From Bacteroidales bacterium (lineage in GTDB: Bacteria > Bacteroidota > Bacteroidia > Bacteroidales > UBA932), in assembly GCA_024398105.1 (NCBI GenBank), contig JAKSJP010000026.1, forward strand, positions 1 through 36,767: a DNA stretch of 36,767 nucleotides, in the 5' to 3' direction. Shown piece after piece: positions 7,830-15,529 of the stretch. The notes beneath the pieces are model-generated. The model saw only the letters and a program-made list of their open reading frames with translations. It had not been told where the DNA came from and did not search any database. Both the position numbers and the translations under genes were made by a program. The stretch's first letter is position 1, and each line of letters opens with the position of its first letter.

Positions 7830-9152
7830 ATGAGAAAGTTTTTTACAATATTGATGGCAGCGTCGGTCGGGCTCTGGGTACAGGCCCAGGAACGGCAGGT
7901 ACCATGGTCCCTTGCGGACTGTGTCGACTATGCCCTCGAGCATAATATAACGGTGCGCCAGCAGGAGATTTCGGTGGCGCAGAGGGAAATCGAGCTGAAT
8001 ACGGCCCAGAACAGCCGTCTTCCGGGTGTGAGCGGCAGCATGTCTGAGAATTTCTCGTTCGGACGAGGCCTTTCGGCGGACAATACCTATGAGAATTCGA
8101 ACTCGACTTCGACGGGTATCAGTCTCGGCGCGGATGTCCCTGTGTTCCAGGGCTTCAGGATCAGGCACAACATCGAGCTCCAGAAGCTGAACCTTGCGGC
8201 AGCGGCTGCGGATCTTGACAGGATCAAGGACAATATCAGCGTGCAGGTAGCGCAGGCATACGTGCAGATTCTCTACAATATGGAGATACTTGAGGTCGCC
8301 AAGAACCAGGTGGCTATCGATTCGCTCCAGGTCGAGAGGATCGAGGCAATGGTGGAGAACGGCAAGGCAAGCGCGGTCCAGCTCTCTCAGCAGAAGTCGG
8401 CACTCAGCCAGAGCAAGTACTCCAAGACCATGGCTCAGAACAACCTGAACCTTTCGCTGCTGGATCTTTCGCAGCTTCTTGAACTTAGCTCTCCGGAGGG
8501 CTTCGCTGTGGCAAAGCCGGATCCTTCGTCGCTCCAGCCGGGCATACTTGAGACTCCCGAGCAGGTCTATGCAGCCGCTGTCGGAGTGAAGCCTTCGATC
8601 CAGGCGGAGATGACAAGGCTCGATGCGGCTTCGACCCAGATCAGTCTTGCCAGAAGCTATCGTCTGCCTTCGATCTCTCTCAGCGGAGGTGTGGGAACTA
8701 ACTATTATACATCTTCTGTCCGTGCGGCGACGGCCTTCACCCAGCAGATCAAGAACAACTTCAGCCAGTATGTCGGTGTGAATCTGTCGGTTCCGATTTT
8801 CAGCCGTTTCTCGATCAGGAACAGCATCAGAAGCAGCCAGCTCAGCTATATGAACCAGGAACTTCAGGTCGAAAGCGCCAAGAAGAGCCTCTACAAGGAG
8901 ATCCAGCAGGCCTATGCTAACGCCGTCGCTTCGCAGGCCAAGTACATCAGCGCGATGGAAAGCGCTGCAAGTGCGCAGGAGTCGTTCGACCTCGTCCAGG
9001 CCAAGTACGAGACAGGAAAGGCCAATATAACAGAGTTCAACGAGAGCCGGAGTACCATGGTCAAGGCCCTTTCCGACCTTGCCCAGTCCCGATATGAAAG
9101 CTATTTCAACTCAAAGGTCCTGGACTTCTACAAGGGAATTCCTTTGAGGTAG
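7830..9152 (+). CDS. TolC-like outer membrane efflux protein
   Basis: 440 residues with a signal peptide (MRKFFTILMAASVGLWVQAQ) and the two-repeat outer-membrane efflux protein fold. SLADCVDYALEHNITVRQ opens the first repeat and PEQVYAAAVGVKPSIQAEM the second, each followed by long helices. It should form the trimeric outer-membrane exit duct for the exporter encoded upstream. It closes the operon, with a rho-independent terminator 47 bases after its stop. A GGTACCATGG word lies at 7898 in a Val-Pro-Trp frame, and a one-mismatch copy lies at 9051. Confidence 0.92.
   Translation: MRKFFTILMAASVGLWVQAQERQVPWSLADCVDYALEHNITVRQQEISVAQREIELNTAQNSRLPGVSGSMSENFSFGRGLSADNTYENSNSTSTGISLGADVPVFQGFRIRHNIELQKLNLAAAAADLDRIKDNISVQVAQAYVQILYNMEILEVAKNQVAIDSLQVERIEAMVENGKASAVQLSQQKSALSQSKYSKTMAQNNLNLSLLDLSQLLELSSPEGFAVAKPDPSSLQPGILETPEQVYAAAVGVKPSIQAEMTRLDAASTQISLARSYRLPSISLSGGVGTNYYTSSVRAATAFTQQIKNNFSQYVGVNLSVPIFSRFSIRNSIRSSQLSYMNQELQVESAKKSLYKEIQQAYANAVASQAKYISAMESAASAQESFDLVQAKYETGKANITEFNESRSTMVKALSDLAQSRYESYFNSKVLDFYKGIPLR
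7898..7907 (+). repeat. GGTACCATGG motif, copy 3
   Basis: Exact copy inside the TolC-like gene, read in a different frame as Val-Pro-Trp. Confidence 0.8.
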
Positions 9153-9198
9153 ACATATACGTATACGTAGATCATTTTTGATGAATTAATGCATTTGG

Positions 9199-9241
9199 GC
9201 AGGTGTCGTTGAGAAACGAGGCCTGCTTTTCAGATTTTTTT
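9199..9241 (+). terminator. Rho-independent terminator of the efflux operon
   Basis: Stem GCAGG (9199-9203) with CCTGC (9222-9226) continues inward as TCGTT (9206-9210) with AACGA (9215-9219) around a GAGA tetraloop. It is followed by TTTT, CAGA and a seven-T run. It lies between the TolC-like gene and the GH31 gene. Confidence 0.8.
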
Positions 9242-9277
9242 GCTATCTTGCTGCATTACACTTTCAAACTTTGAATC

Positions 9278-11611
9278 ATGAAAAGGATACTAGCATCTAT
9301 TCTTATGCTCATAGGCGTGGTTGCCTATGCCCAGCCTGTCAAGGTGACTTTCTATTCGCCTTCGACAGTCAGGATCCAGAAGGCCCCGCAGGGCGGGACA
9401 TTCTCCGACAAGGAGAGCCTGTCGGTCATCGTTTCTCCTGAAAAGGTCCTGCTCAGGACCAAGCAGGGCAAGGACGGCACGGTCTATACGACTTCGTCTC
9501 TTGTCGTGACTGTCTCTAAGGACGGCAACGTGACCTTTGCTTCCGCGAAGGGCGGCACGCTTCTCAAGGAAGGAAGCTATTCGTTCACAAAGAGGACTGA
9601 AGGCCTCGACAAGGACTCGTATATCGTCAAGCAGACCTATTCGCTTGAGAGTGAGGAGCCTATCTATGGTCTTGGCATCCTCCAGGACGGTCAGTTCAGC
9701 CTCAGGGGCAAGAAGCGCTACATGCGTCAGGACAACACCGAGGACTTCGTGCCGATCATCCAGTCTGTGAAGGGCTATGGCATCCTCTGGGACAATCCGT
9801 CGACTACCAACTTCCGTGACAATGCCGAGGAAGGCTGCGTCTTCGAGTCCGAGGTCGGCGAGCAGGTTGACTATTATTTCATCTATGGCGGAAGCGCAGA
9901 CGGCGTGATCGCCGGCATCCGCTCTCTCACAGGCACAGTCCCTATGCTCCCTATGTGGAGCTATGGCTTCATGCAGAGCCGCGAGAGATACAAGAGTTCT
10001 GCTGAGATCCTCGGCGCTCTCAACGGCTACCGTGAAAGGGGAGTCCCTATCGACTGCGTCATCCAGGACTGGCAGTACTGGGGCAACAACTATCAGTGGA
10101 ACGCGATGGAGTTCCTCAACGAGGAGTTCCGCCGTCCACAGGCCATGATCGATGAGATCCATGCCAAGAACGCACACATGCTCATCTCTATCTGGGCGTC
10201 GTTCGGTCCTATGACCAAGCCTTTCCGTGAGCTCGATTCGAAGGGCCTCCTTCTCCATTTCGGAACATGGCCTCAGAGCGGTCTGAGTGACTGGCCTCCT
10301 CGCAGGGACTATCCTTCAGGCGTTCTCCCTTACGATGCGTTCAGTGCTGAGGCGAGGGACATCTACTGGAACAACCTTCTCCGTCTCGAGAACATGGGCA
10401 TCGATGGATGGTGGATGGACTCTACCGAGCCTGACCATCTTGACTATAAGGACAGCGACCTCGACCAGATGACCGCCATGGGCTCATACAGGTCAGTGCT
10501 CAACGCATACCCTCTCATGTCAGTCACAGGTGTTGTCGACAAGCAGCTCACCGTTTCGGAGAGAAGACCTATGATCCTTACCCGTTCTGCATACGCAGGA
10601 CAGCAGAGGACCGGTGCAAACACATGGAGCGGCGACGTACAGTCTACTTGGGACGACTTCCGTCACCAGATTCCTGCCGGCCTCGGCTTCACCCTCACCG
10701 GTAACCCTAACTTCAACTCTGATATCGGCGGTTTCTTCCCAAGCGGCTACAACAAGAGGGGCGAGACCCAGACCTGCCATATGAATCCTCTTTTCCAGGA
10801 ACTCTATGTCCGCTGGCTCCAGTTCGGCCTCTTCAACCCTATGATGAGAAGCCATGGCGAGAGCTCAAGACGTGAGATCTGGGAGTTCGGCAAGAAGGGC
10901 GAACCTGTCTACGACGCTATCGAGAAGGCCATCAGGATGAGATACGAGCTCATGCCGTATATCTACAGCACTTCATGGAAGGTGTCTTCTGACAACGGCA
11001 GCTTCATGAGAGCTCTCTTCTTCGATTTCGCGAAGGATAAGAACACCTGGAACAACAACTACGAGTTCATGTTCGGCGACGAAATCCTCGTGGCACCTGT
11101 AAGCAAGGCGCTCTTCACACGCGAGGAGAGGACATGGTCAGAGGAGAAGGTCGACTGGACCGCTCCTAAGACCTTCGACGTCTATCTTCCTGCAGGCGTG
11201 AAGTGGTATGACTGGTGGACCGGAAAGGTCTACACCGGAGGCCAGACCATCGCGGCAGACGCACCTATCGACCGTTGCCCTGTCTATGTCAAGGCCGGAA
11301 GCATCGTTCCGATCGGACCTGACGTGCAGTATGTCAACGAGAAGCCATGGGACGACCTCGAGATCCGTGTCTACCCAGGTGCGGACGGCAGCTTCACCCT
11401 CTACGAGGACGAGGGCGACAACCAGAACTACAAGAACGGTGCATACTCGACCATCAAGTTCACCCTTAAGGGCAGCACCCTCACCATCGGCGCCCGCAGC
11501 GGCTCTTACAACGGCATGCTCGGCAGCCGCACCTTCCGCATCGTCGTAGTCGGCAAGGATGGCCAGAAGACCGTCAACTACAACGGCTCTGCCGTTTCTG
11601 TGAAAATCTAA
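9278..11611 (+). CDS. Secreted GH31 alpha-glucosidase/alpha-xylosidase
   Basis: 777 residues with a type I signal peptide (MKRILASILMLIGVVAYAQ), so it is periplasmic or surface-located. The order is an N-terminal beta-sandwich (galactose-mutarotase-like), a (beta/alpha)8 catalytic barrel from about residue 220, and C-terminal sandwiches including a DUF5110-like end with LYEDEGDNQNY. Family marks are GIDGWWMDSTEPD with nucleophile Asp381, TWSGD with acid/base Asp453, SDIGGFF and GDEILVAPV. It releases alpha-linked glucose or xylose from oligosaccharides; the two cannot be told apart here. No SusC/SusD genes are adjacent, so it is not part of a visible polysaccharide-utilisation locus. Confidence 0.9.
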   Translation: MKRILASILMLIGVVAYAQPVKVTFYSPSTVRIQKAPQGGTFSDKESLSVIVSPEKVLLRTKQGKDGTVYTTSSLVVTVSKDGNVTFASAKGGTLLKEGSYSFTKRTEGLDKDSYIVKQTYSLESEEPIYGLGILQDGQFSLRGKKRYMRQDNTEDFVPIIQSVKGYGILWDNPSTTNFRDNAEEGCVFESEVGEQVDYYFIYGGSADGVIAGIRSLTGTVPMLPMWSYGFMQSRERYKSSAEILGALNGYRERGVPIDCVIQDWQYWGNNYQWNAMEFLNEEFRRPQAMIDEIHAKNAHMLISIWASFGPMTKPFRELDSKGLLLHFGTWPQSGLSDWPPRRDYPSGVLPYDAFSAEARDIYWNNLLRLENMGIDGWWMDSTEPDHLDYKDSDLDQMTAMGSYRSVLNAYPLMSVTGVVDKQLTVSERRPMILTRSAYAGQQRTGANTWSGDVQSTWDDFRHQIPAGLGFTLTGNPNFNSDIGGFFPSGYNKRGETQTCHMNPLFQELYVRWLQFGLFNPMMRSHGESSRREIWEFGKKGEPVYDAIEKAIRMRYELMPYIYSTSWKVSSDNGSFMRALFFDFAKDKNTWNNNYEFMFGDEILVAPVSKALFTREERTWSEEKVDWTAPKTFDVYLPAGVKWYDWWTGKVYTGGQTIAADAPIDRCPVYVKAGSIVPIGPDVQYVNEKPWDDLEIRVYPGADGSFTLYEDEGDNQNYKNGAYSTIKFTLKGSTLTIGARSGSYNGMLGSRTFRIVVVGKDGQKTVNYNGSAVSVKI

Positions 11612-11638
11612 TCCGCTGCCTGTCAGCGCCTTAAGCAT

Positions 11639-11668
11639 AACCCTGTGGTGCGATCGCACTACAGGGTT
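11639..11668 (+). terminator. Long palindrome after the GH31 gene
   Basis: Arms 11639-11653 and 11654-11668 are reverse complements at 14 of 15 positions, giving a near-perfect 30-bp palindrome centred on GATC and followed by TTTCGCTT. It could end GH31 transcription, though the T-tract is weak. It shares the CCTGT.GTGCGA core with the hairpin at 11704-11735. Confidence 0.55.
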
Positions 11669-11703
11669 TCGCTTATCTGTCTGTCCGTCAGGTACTTAGC
11701 TGT

Positions 11704-11735
11704 TTTCCTGTAGTGCGACTTCGCCTACAGGGAAA
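11704..11735. repeat. Second hairpin of the CCTGTAGTGCGA family
   Basis: CCTGTAG (11707-11713) pairs with CTACAGG (11725-11731), continuing inside as GCGA (11715-11718) with TCGC (11721-11724). One outer T/G wobble extends the stem into TTT/AAA. It clearly resembles the palindrome 40 bases upstream. Two related palindromes in one intergenic gap suggest a REP-like interspersed family or tandem terminators. Confidence 0.6.
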
Positions 11736-11759
11736 TGGGTAACTTGCTGGGAATCAGGC

Positions 11760-11795
11760 ATATAAACAAAAAAACTCCGATGCGTCCATCGAAGT
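11760..11795 (-). terminator. Terminator of the tRNA unit
   Basis: Read on the minus strand, ACTTCGATG (11795-11787), a four-base loop and CATCGGAGT (11782-11774) form a 9-bp stem with one wobble, followed by seven T residues (11773-11767). It lies downstream of tRNA-Met. Confidence 0.75.
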
Positions 11796-11840
11796 TCTGC
11801 CTGCAGGTCCTATCCTGCCGATATATTGTGTTGTAATTTG

Positions 11841-11914
11841 TAGCGGGAGTGGGTCACGATCCCACGACCTCCGGATTATGAATCCGACGCTCTAACCAGC
11901 TGAGCTACCCCGCC
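11841..11914 (-). tRNA. tRNA-Met (CAT anticodon)
   Basis: The 74-nt cloverleaf on the minus strand has acceptor GGCGGGG with TCCCGCT, D-stem GCTC/GAGC, anticodon loop TTCATAA (CAT) and T-stem GTGGG/CCCAC. The 3' CCA is not encoded. The CAT anticodon could also be a lysidine-modified tRNA-Ile; sequence alone does not settle this. It lies 58 bases after tRNA-Gln on the same strand. Confidence 0.9.
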
Positions 11915-11929
11915 ATCAGGTCTTTTCAT

Positions 11930-11968
11930 TAAAAAAGCACGGACTGCTTGATGGCAAAAACCCGTGCC
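11930..11968 (-). terminator. Terminator-like hairpin between the two tRNAs
   Basis: On the minus strand GGCACGG (11968-11962) pairs with CCGTGC (11942-11937), and a run of six T residues (11936-11931) follows. This sits between tRNA-Gln and tRNA-Met. It may release tRNA-Gln or serve as a partial terminator, since no clear promoter precedes tRNA-Met. Confidence 0.55.
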
Positions 11969-11972
11969 TTGG

Positions 11973-12043
11973 TTGAGATAGAAGGACTCGAACCCTCACT
12001 GACAGAGCCAGAATCTGTAGTGCTACCATTACACCATATCTCA
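11973..12043 (-). tRNA. tRNA-Gln (CTG anticodon)
   Basis: The 71-nt cloverleaf on the minus strand has a perfect 7-bp acceptor (TGAGATA/TATCTCA), D-stem GTGT/GCAC, anticodon stem ACAGA/TCTGT with loop TTCTGGC (CTG), and T-loop TTCGAGT. CCA is not encoded. A strong promoter lies 31-62 bases upstream. Confidence 0.93.
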
Positions 12044-12073
12044 ATGCTCCGACATTCTTTTGGAATGGGACTG

Positions 12074-12105
12074 CAAATCTACAACAGTTTTGTCAATTTG
12101 CAAAG
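12074..12105 (-). promoter_or_regulatory. Promoter of tRNA-Gln
   Basis: On the minus strand CTTTG (12105-12101), a 19-base spacer and TAGATTTG (12081-12074) match the Bacteroidota promoter consensus fully. The predicted start is near 12067, about 24 bases before the tRNA. Confidence 0.8.
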
Positions 12106-12155
12106 TTTTTATCAGATTTTTTCAATGAAATCCTGAAAAACTGAAGGATGAAGAG

Positions 12156-12656
12156 TTATTTTCTGTAGATCAGGGCGGTCGCCCATACCTGGCAACCCTC
12201 GCAACGTCCTACAAAGCCCATCTTCTCGGTCGTGGTCGCCTTGATGGAGACGCAGTCGCAGGAGACGCCCATCACCTGGGCGAGTGTCTCGCGCATCAGC
12301 GGGACATAGGCGGCGATCTTCGGCTTCTGGAGGGCGATAGTTATGTCGCAGTTGCCGACTGCCCATCCTTTCTCGCAGATAAGGTCGACTACCCGCTTGA
12401 GAAGTATCTTGCTGTCGATGCCCTTGAACTCGTCGGAGTTGTCAGGAAAATGGTGGCCTATGTCTCCGAGGGCAAGGCAGCCCAGGAGCGCGTCGCAGAG
12501 GGCGTGGATGGCCACGTCTCCGTCTGAATGTGCCACGAAACCAACCGGAGCGTCGATCTCGACGCCGCCTAACCACATCCTGATTCCCTCGCCGAGAGGG
12601 TGGACATCATATCCGTTGCCGACTCTGAATGGGCATCCGTTTAAACTGTCGTTCAT
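12156..12656 (-). CDS. ispF: 2-C-methyl-D-erythritol 2,4-cyclodiphosphate synthase
   Basis: 166 residues, the normal length for IspF. It catalyses cyclisation of CDP-methylerythritol 2-phosphate in the MEP isoprenoid pathway. The metal site is visible as GYDVHPL (Asp17, His19) and HALCDALLGCLALGDIGHHFPD (His51), with the substrate-binding AHSDGD before it. The C-terminal TTTEKMGFVGRCEG motif is also typical. It is divergent from the small membrane-protein gene. TACTTTTG on the minus strand at 12684-12677 fits a -7 box 21 bases before the ATG. Confidence 0.95.
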   Translation of the reverse strand: MNDSLNGCPFRVGNGYDVHPLGEGIRMWLGGVEIDAPVGFVAHSDGDVAIHALCDALLGCLALGDIGHHFPDNSDEFKGIDSKILLKRVVDLICEKGWAVGNCDITIALQKPKIAAYVPLMRETLAQVMGVSCDCVSIKATTTEKMGFVGRCEGCQVWATALIYRK

Positions 12657-12696
12657 CCTGTAGAAATTACTTTTTACAAAAGTAAAGAAAAATAGT

Positions 12697-12704
12697 TAAA
12701 TTTG
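12697..12704 (+). promoter_or_regulatory. -7 element (TAAATTTG) of the mutL cluster
   Basis: TAAATTTG matches TAnnTTTG. It lies 25 bases before the ATG at 12730, head-to-head with the ispF -7 box (12684-12677). No clear -33 TTG is present. Confidence 0.5.
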
Positions 12705-12729
12705 TTGTTTAAGACTAAAAGACAAGACT

Positions 12730-13029
12730 ATGGCATCATTCGGATGGTTTGGAGAACAGGAACACAAAGTGTTCAATTATAAGCCGATCTATTTCGATCA
12801 GGAAGAGGAAGAACGCCGCCGCAGGTTCGGCAGGGTAGATGGTACCATGAACAAGAAGGACGCAGACGGAAACGACGCCCCAGGCTCGTCAATCCAGGGT
12901 GCGTTCCGAAACGGTAACTATGCGAAGCGCAGAGGCGGTACCAAGGCCCAGTCGATAATCGGCCTGATCGGCCTCATCCTGGCGTGCATCGTGCTCTTCC
13001 AGATGGCAAAGTTCTATACACTCCTGTAG
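12730..13029 (+). CDS. Small membrane protein upstream of mutL, function unknown
   Basis: 99 residues. The first two thirds are hydrophilic and charged (MASFGWFGEQEHKVFNYKPI, then EEEERRRRFGRVDG). A single membrane helix lies near the C-terminus (about 76-94, SIIGLIGLILACIVLFQMAK). Good codon structure, a -7 box upstream and a 9-base gap to mutL support a real gene. Similar short proteins occur in other Bacteroidales, though I cannot name a characterised family. The C-terminal anchor predicts a cytoplasmic N-terminal domain. GGTACCATGA and GGTACCAAGG near-copies of the decamer lie inside it. Confidence 0.8.
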   Translation: MASFGWFGEQEHKVFNYKPIYFDQEEEERRRRFGRVDGTMNKKDADGNDAPGSSIQGAFRNGNYAKRRGGTKAQSIIGLIGLILACIVLFQMAKFYTLL

Positions 13030-13038
13030 CCTTCTGAT

Positions 13039-14832
13039 ATGGATATCCGTATACTCCCCAGCAACATCGCTAATCTCATTGCCGCCGGCGAAGTCGTCCT
13101 GCGGCCTGCTTCCGTTGTGAAGGAGCTTATGGAGAATGCTGTCGATGCGGGCTCCACTCAGGTGTCAGTCGTCATCAAGGACTCCGGCAGGACTCTCATC
13201 CAGGTGATAGACAACGGATGCGGAATGGATCCGGACTCGGCTGTCGTCTGCTTCGAGAGACATGCGACTTCAAAGCTCCACAGCGCCGAGGACCTCAACA
13301 ACATCTGCACTTTCGGTTTCCGTGGCGAGGCTCTCGCTTCGATCGCGGCCGTATCGGAAGTCACATTGAGGACAAGGCGCGAGGAAGACGTCGTAGGCTG
13401 CGAGGTCGCCTTTGCTGATTCCCAGCACCTTTCGACCGTCGAGACCTCCTGCCCGACCGGCTCGAATTTCTCAGTAAGGAACCTGTTCTACAACGTGCCG
13501 GCCAGAAGGAAATTCCTCAAGTCCGACAACGTCGAGTTCAAGCATATCATCGAGGAGTTCACCAGGGTCGCCCTGACGCGTCCCGACATAGGATTCTCGC
13601 TCAACCACAACGGCAAGGACATCTATGTCCTCCGTCCAGCCAAGGGCCAGAAGTTCAGGATCCAGGACCTCCTCGGCAATTCAGCCGTCGACGCGGTGGT
13701 CGACATAGCAGCTGAGACATCGGTAGTGGACGTCTCCGGCTATGTCTGCCGTCCGGACCTTGCCCGCAAGACGACCGGCAACCAGTTCTTCTTCGTCAAC
13801 GGCAGATATTTCCGCAGCCCGTATCTCCACAAGGCAGTCATGAAGGCATACGAAGGCCTTGTAGCTGACGGCGCGGTCCCTTCGTACTTCATCTTCCTGA
13901 GCGTCGACCCTCATACGATCGACGTCAACATCCATCCGGCCAAGACGGAGATCAAGTTCGAGGACGAGTCGGTCATATTCCAGGTCATCTATGCCTGCAT
14001 ACATGAGGCTCTGGGCCGCAATTCCTTCGGAACGGCACTCGATTTCGACACCGCCGGCGCTCCGGAGATCCCTGCGTTCGGCCGTTCGTTCGACCAGTTC
14101 CATCCGACTGTCGAGGCTCCGGTCGAGGCCCTTGATCCGACCTACAATCCTTTCGACGAACCTACAGGCCAGCAGGCCTATGACCATGGTACCACGATCG
14201 CGCAGTACAGCTCATACATCAGCAGGCACGAGGACTATGGCAAGCTCTTCGAGGACCGTTCGCTCGCAAGCTCGGCGAACATAATCGTCGATGGCCGCTA
14301 TATCGTGTCGAAGGCAAGGTCGGGACTGATGGTGGTCCATATCCAGAGGGCCCGCGAGAGAGTGCTCTACGAGCGTTTCCTCAAGGCGATAACCGCTAAC
14401 GGACATGTCTCCCAGGCCGCTCTTTTCCCTGTCCAGGTGATGGTCGGCGCGCAGAACCGCCTCGTGTTCGACGAGCACAGGATGCTGCTGGAGTCGCTCG
14501 GCTTCGACATATCCGCGTTCGGCAATGACACCATAGTCGTGAACGGAGTGCCGGAAGGCTTCTCATGCGACCCTGCCAAGGTAGAGGCCCTGATGGCCGA
14601 CGTCCTGATCGCTCTCGACGAGGACCACAGCTCCCTTCCTGGGGTCATGGAATCTTCAATGGCTGAGAAGTTCGCGAGGATGGGCGCCGCTTCAGGACGG
14701 CCTCTCACATCCCAGTCCGAGGCGCAGGGCCTGATAGATTCGCTTTTCGCATGCGAGGATCCAGAACGTACCTGCAGCGGACATAAGATTATGAACATCA
14801 TCCAGGTGGATGATCTAGACAAGAAATTCTGA
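13039..14832 (+). CDS. mutL: DNA mismatch repair protein MutL
   Basis: 597 residues. The N-terminal GHKL ATPase is intact: ELMENAVDAG, DNGCGMD, GFRGEALASI, then the FFVNGRYFRS and DVNIHPAKTEIKF segments. A Pro/Asp-rich linker (about 340-415) leads to a C-terminal dimerisation domain. There the usual nuclease motif DQHA-x2-E-x4-E is replaced by HIQRARERVLYE and no CPHGRP is present, so latent endonuclease activity seems absent. It couples MutS mismatch recognition to downstream repair. The stop overlaps the rhomboid start by one base (TGATG). It carries the single reverse-oriented exact CCATGGTACC at 14184. Confidence 0.95.
   Translation: MDIRILPSNIANLIAAGEVVLRPASVVKELMENAVDAGSTQVSVVIKDSGRTLIQVIDNGCGMDPDSAVVCFERHATSKLHSAEDLNNICTFGFRGEALASIAAVSEVTLRTRREEDVVGCEVAFADSQHLSTVETSCPTGSNFSVRNLFYNVPARRKFLKSDNVEFKHIIEEFTRVALTRPDIGFSLNHNGKDIYVLRPAKGQKFRIQDLLGNSAVDAVVDIAAETSVVDVSGYVCRPDLARKTTGNQFFFVNGRYFRSPYLHKAVMKAYEGLVADGAVPSYFIFLSVDPHTIDVNIHPAKTEIKFEDESVIFQVIYACIHEALGRNSFGTALDFDTAGAPEIPAFGRSFDQFHPTVEAPVEALDPTYNPFDEPTGQQAYDHGTTIAQYSSYISRHEDYGKLFEDRSLASSANIIVDGRYIVSKARSGLMVVHIQRARERVLYERFLKAITANGHVSQAALFPVQVMVGAQNRLVFDEHRMLLESLGFDISAFGNDTIVVNGVPEGFSCDPAKVEALMADVLIALDEDHSSLPGVMESSMAEKFARMGAASGRPLTSQSEAQGLIDSLFACEDPERTCSGHKIMNIIQVDDLDKKF
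14184..14193 (-). repeat. GGTACCATGG motif, copy 4 (reverse)
   Basis: CCATGGTACC inside mutL, the only exact copy in reverse orientation. It encodes His-Gly-Thr. Confidence 0.8.
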
Positions 14833-15527
14833 TGGCATATTATAGCTACACACCGAACAGGGGAGGATTCCTTTCAAACCTTCCTCCTGTGACCAAGAAC
14901 CTCTTCATCATCAACGTGCTGATGTTCATCTTCACGATGGTTAACGAGGACTTCATGATATCAGTATTCGCGATGTTCTATCCGGCTTCGCGCTTCTTCC
15001 ATTTCTGGCAGCCGCTGACCCATATGTTCATGCATGGAGGTTGGATGCACATCTTCTTCAACATGTATGCGCTGATAATGTTCGGAACAGTCGTGGAGAG
15101 GGCGCTTGGCTCGAAGAAATTCCTGGTATTCTACTTCGTCACAGGACTTGGAGCAGTGGCGCTCCATACCGGAGTCCAGTTCCTCCAGGCTCAGTATTTC
15201 CTTTCGGACATCAACCAGAACCTGGTTGCATACAGGGACATGCTCAGGACTCCTACTCTCGGAGCATCCGGTGCGATCTTCGGACTTCTCGTAGGCTTCG
15301 CGATGCTTTATCCAGAGTCTATCCTGACTCTCATCTTCCCACCGGTCTCGCTCAAGGCTAAATGGTTCGTTCTTATCTACTGCGCCATCGAGCTCCTGCT
15401 TGGAGTCAGAGGCGTGACAGACGGCGTGGCCCATTTCGCGCACCTTGGAGGAGCCCTCTTCGGATGGCTGCTCATCCTATGGTGGAAAAAGACAGGAAGA
15501 TACTACGAAAGAGATAACTGGTTCTAG
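14832..15527 (+). CDS. Rhomboid-family intramembrane serine protease
   Basis: 231 residues with about six membrane helices. The catalytic dyad is clear: Ser146 in GASGAIFG and His204 in HFAHLGG. The HxxxN signature of the oxyanion helix is present (His73 in HIFFNMYA). It cleaves substrate helices within the inner membrane; the substrate is unknown. It is translationally coupled to mutL and followed two bases later by the EEP protein. Confidence 0.92.
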   Translation: MAYYSYTPNRGGFLSNLPPVTKNLFIINVLMFIFTMVNEDFMISVFAMFYPASRFFHFWQPLTHMFMHGGWMHIFFNMYALIMFGTVVERALGSKKFLVFYFVTGLGAVALHTGVQFLQAQYFLSDINQNLVAYRDMLRTPTLGASGAIFGLLVGFAMLYPESILTLIFPPVSLKAKWFVLIYCAIELLLGVRGVTDGVAHFAHLGGALFGWLLILWWKKTGRYYERDNWF

Positions 15528-15529
15528 GA

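Noticed and set aside
7257-8168. 303-codon frame antisense to the adaptor and TolC-like genes
   Set aside because: It crosses the junction of two genuine coupled genes and shows no domain.
9290-10258. 322-codon open frame antisense to the GH31 gene
   Set aside because: Same explanation; no start signals and no family resemblance.
11841-11914. Initiator tRNA-fMet
   Set aside because: The first acceptor pair is G-T and the anticodon stem lacks the GGG/CCC pairs of initiators; elongator Met or Ile2 is likelier.
12110-12155. Terminator after ispF
   Set aside because: Only a 5-bp ATCCT/AGGAT stem with an interrupted T-tract; too weak.
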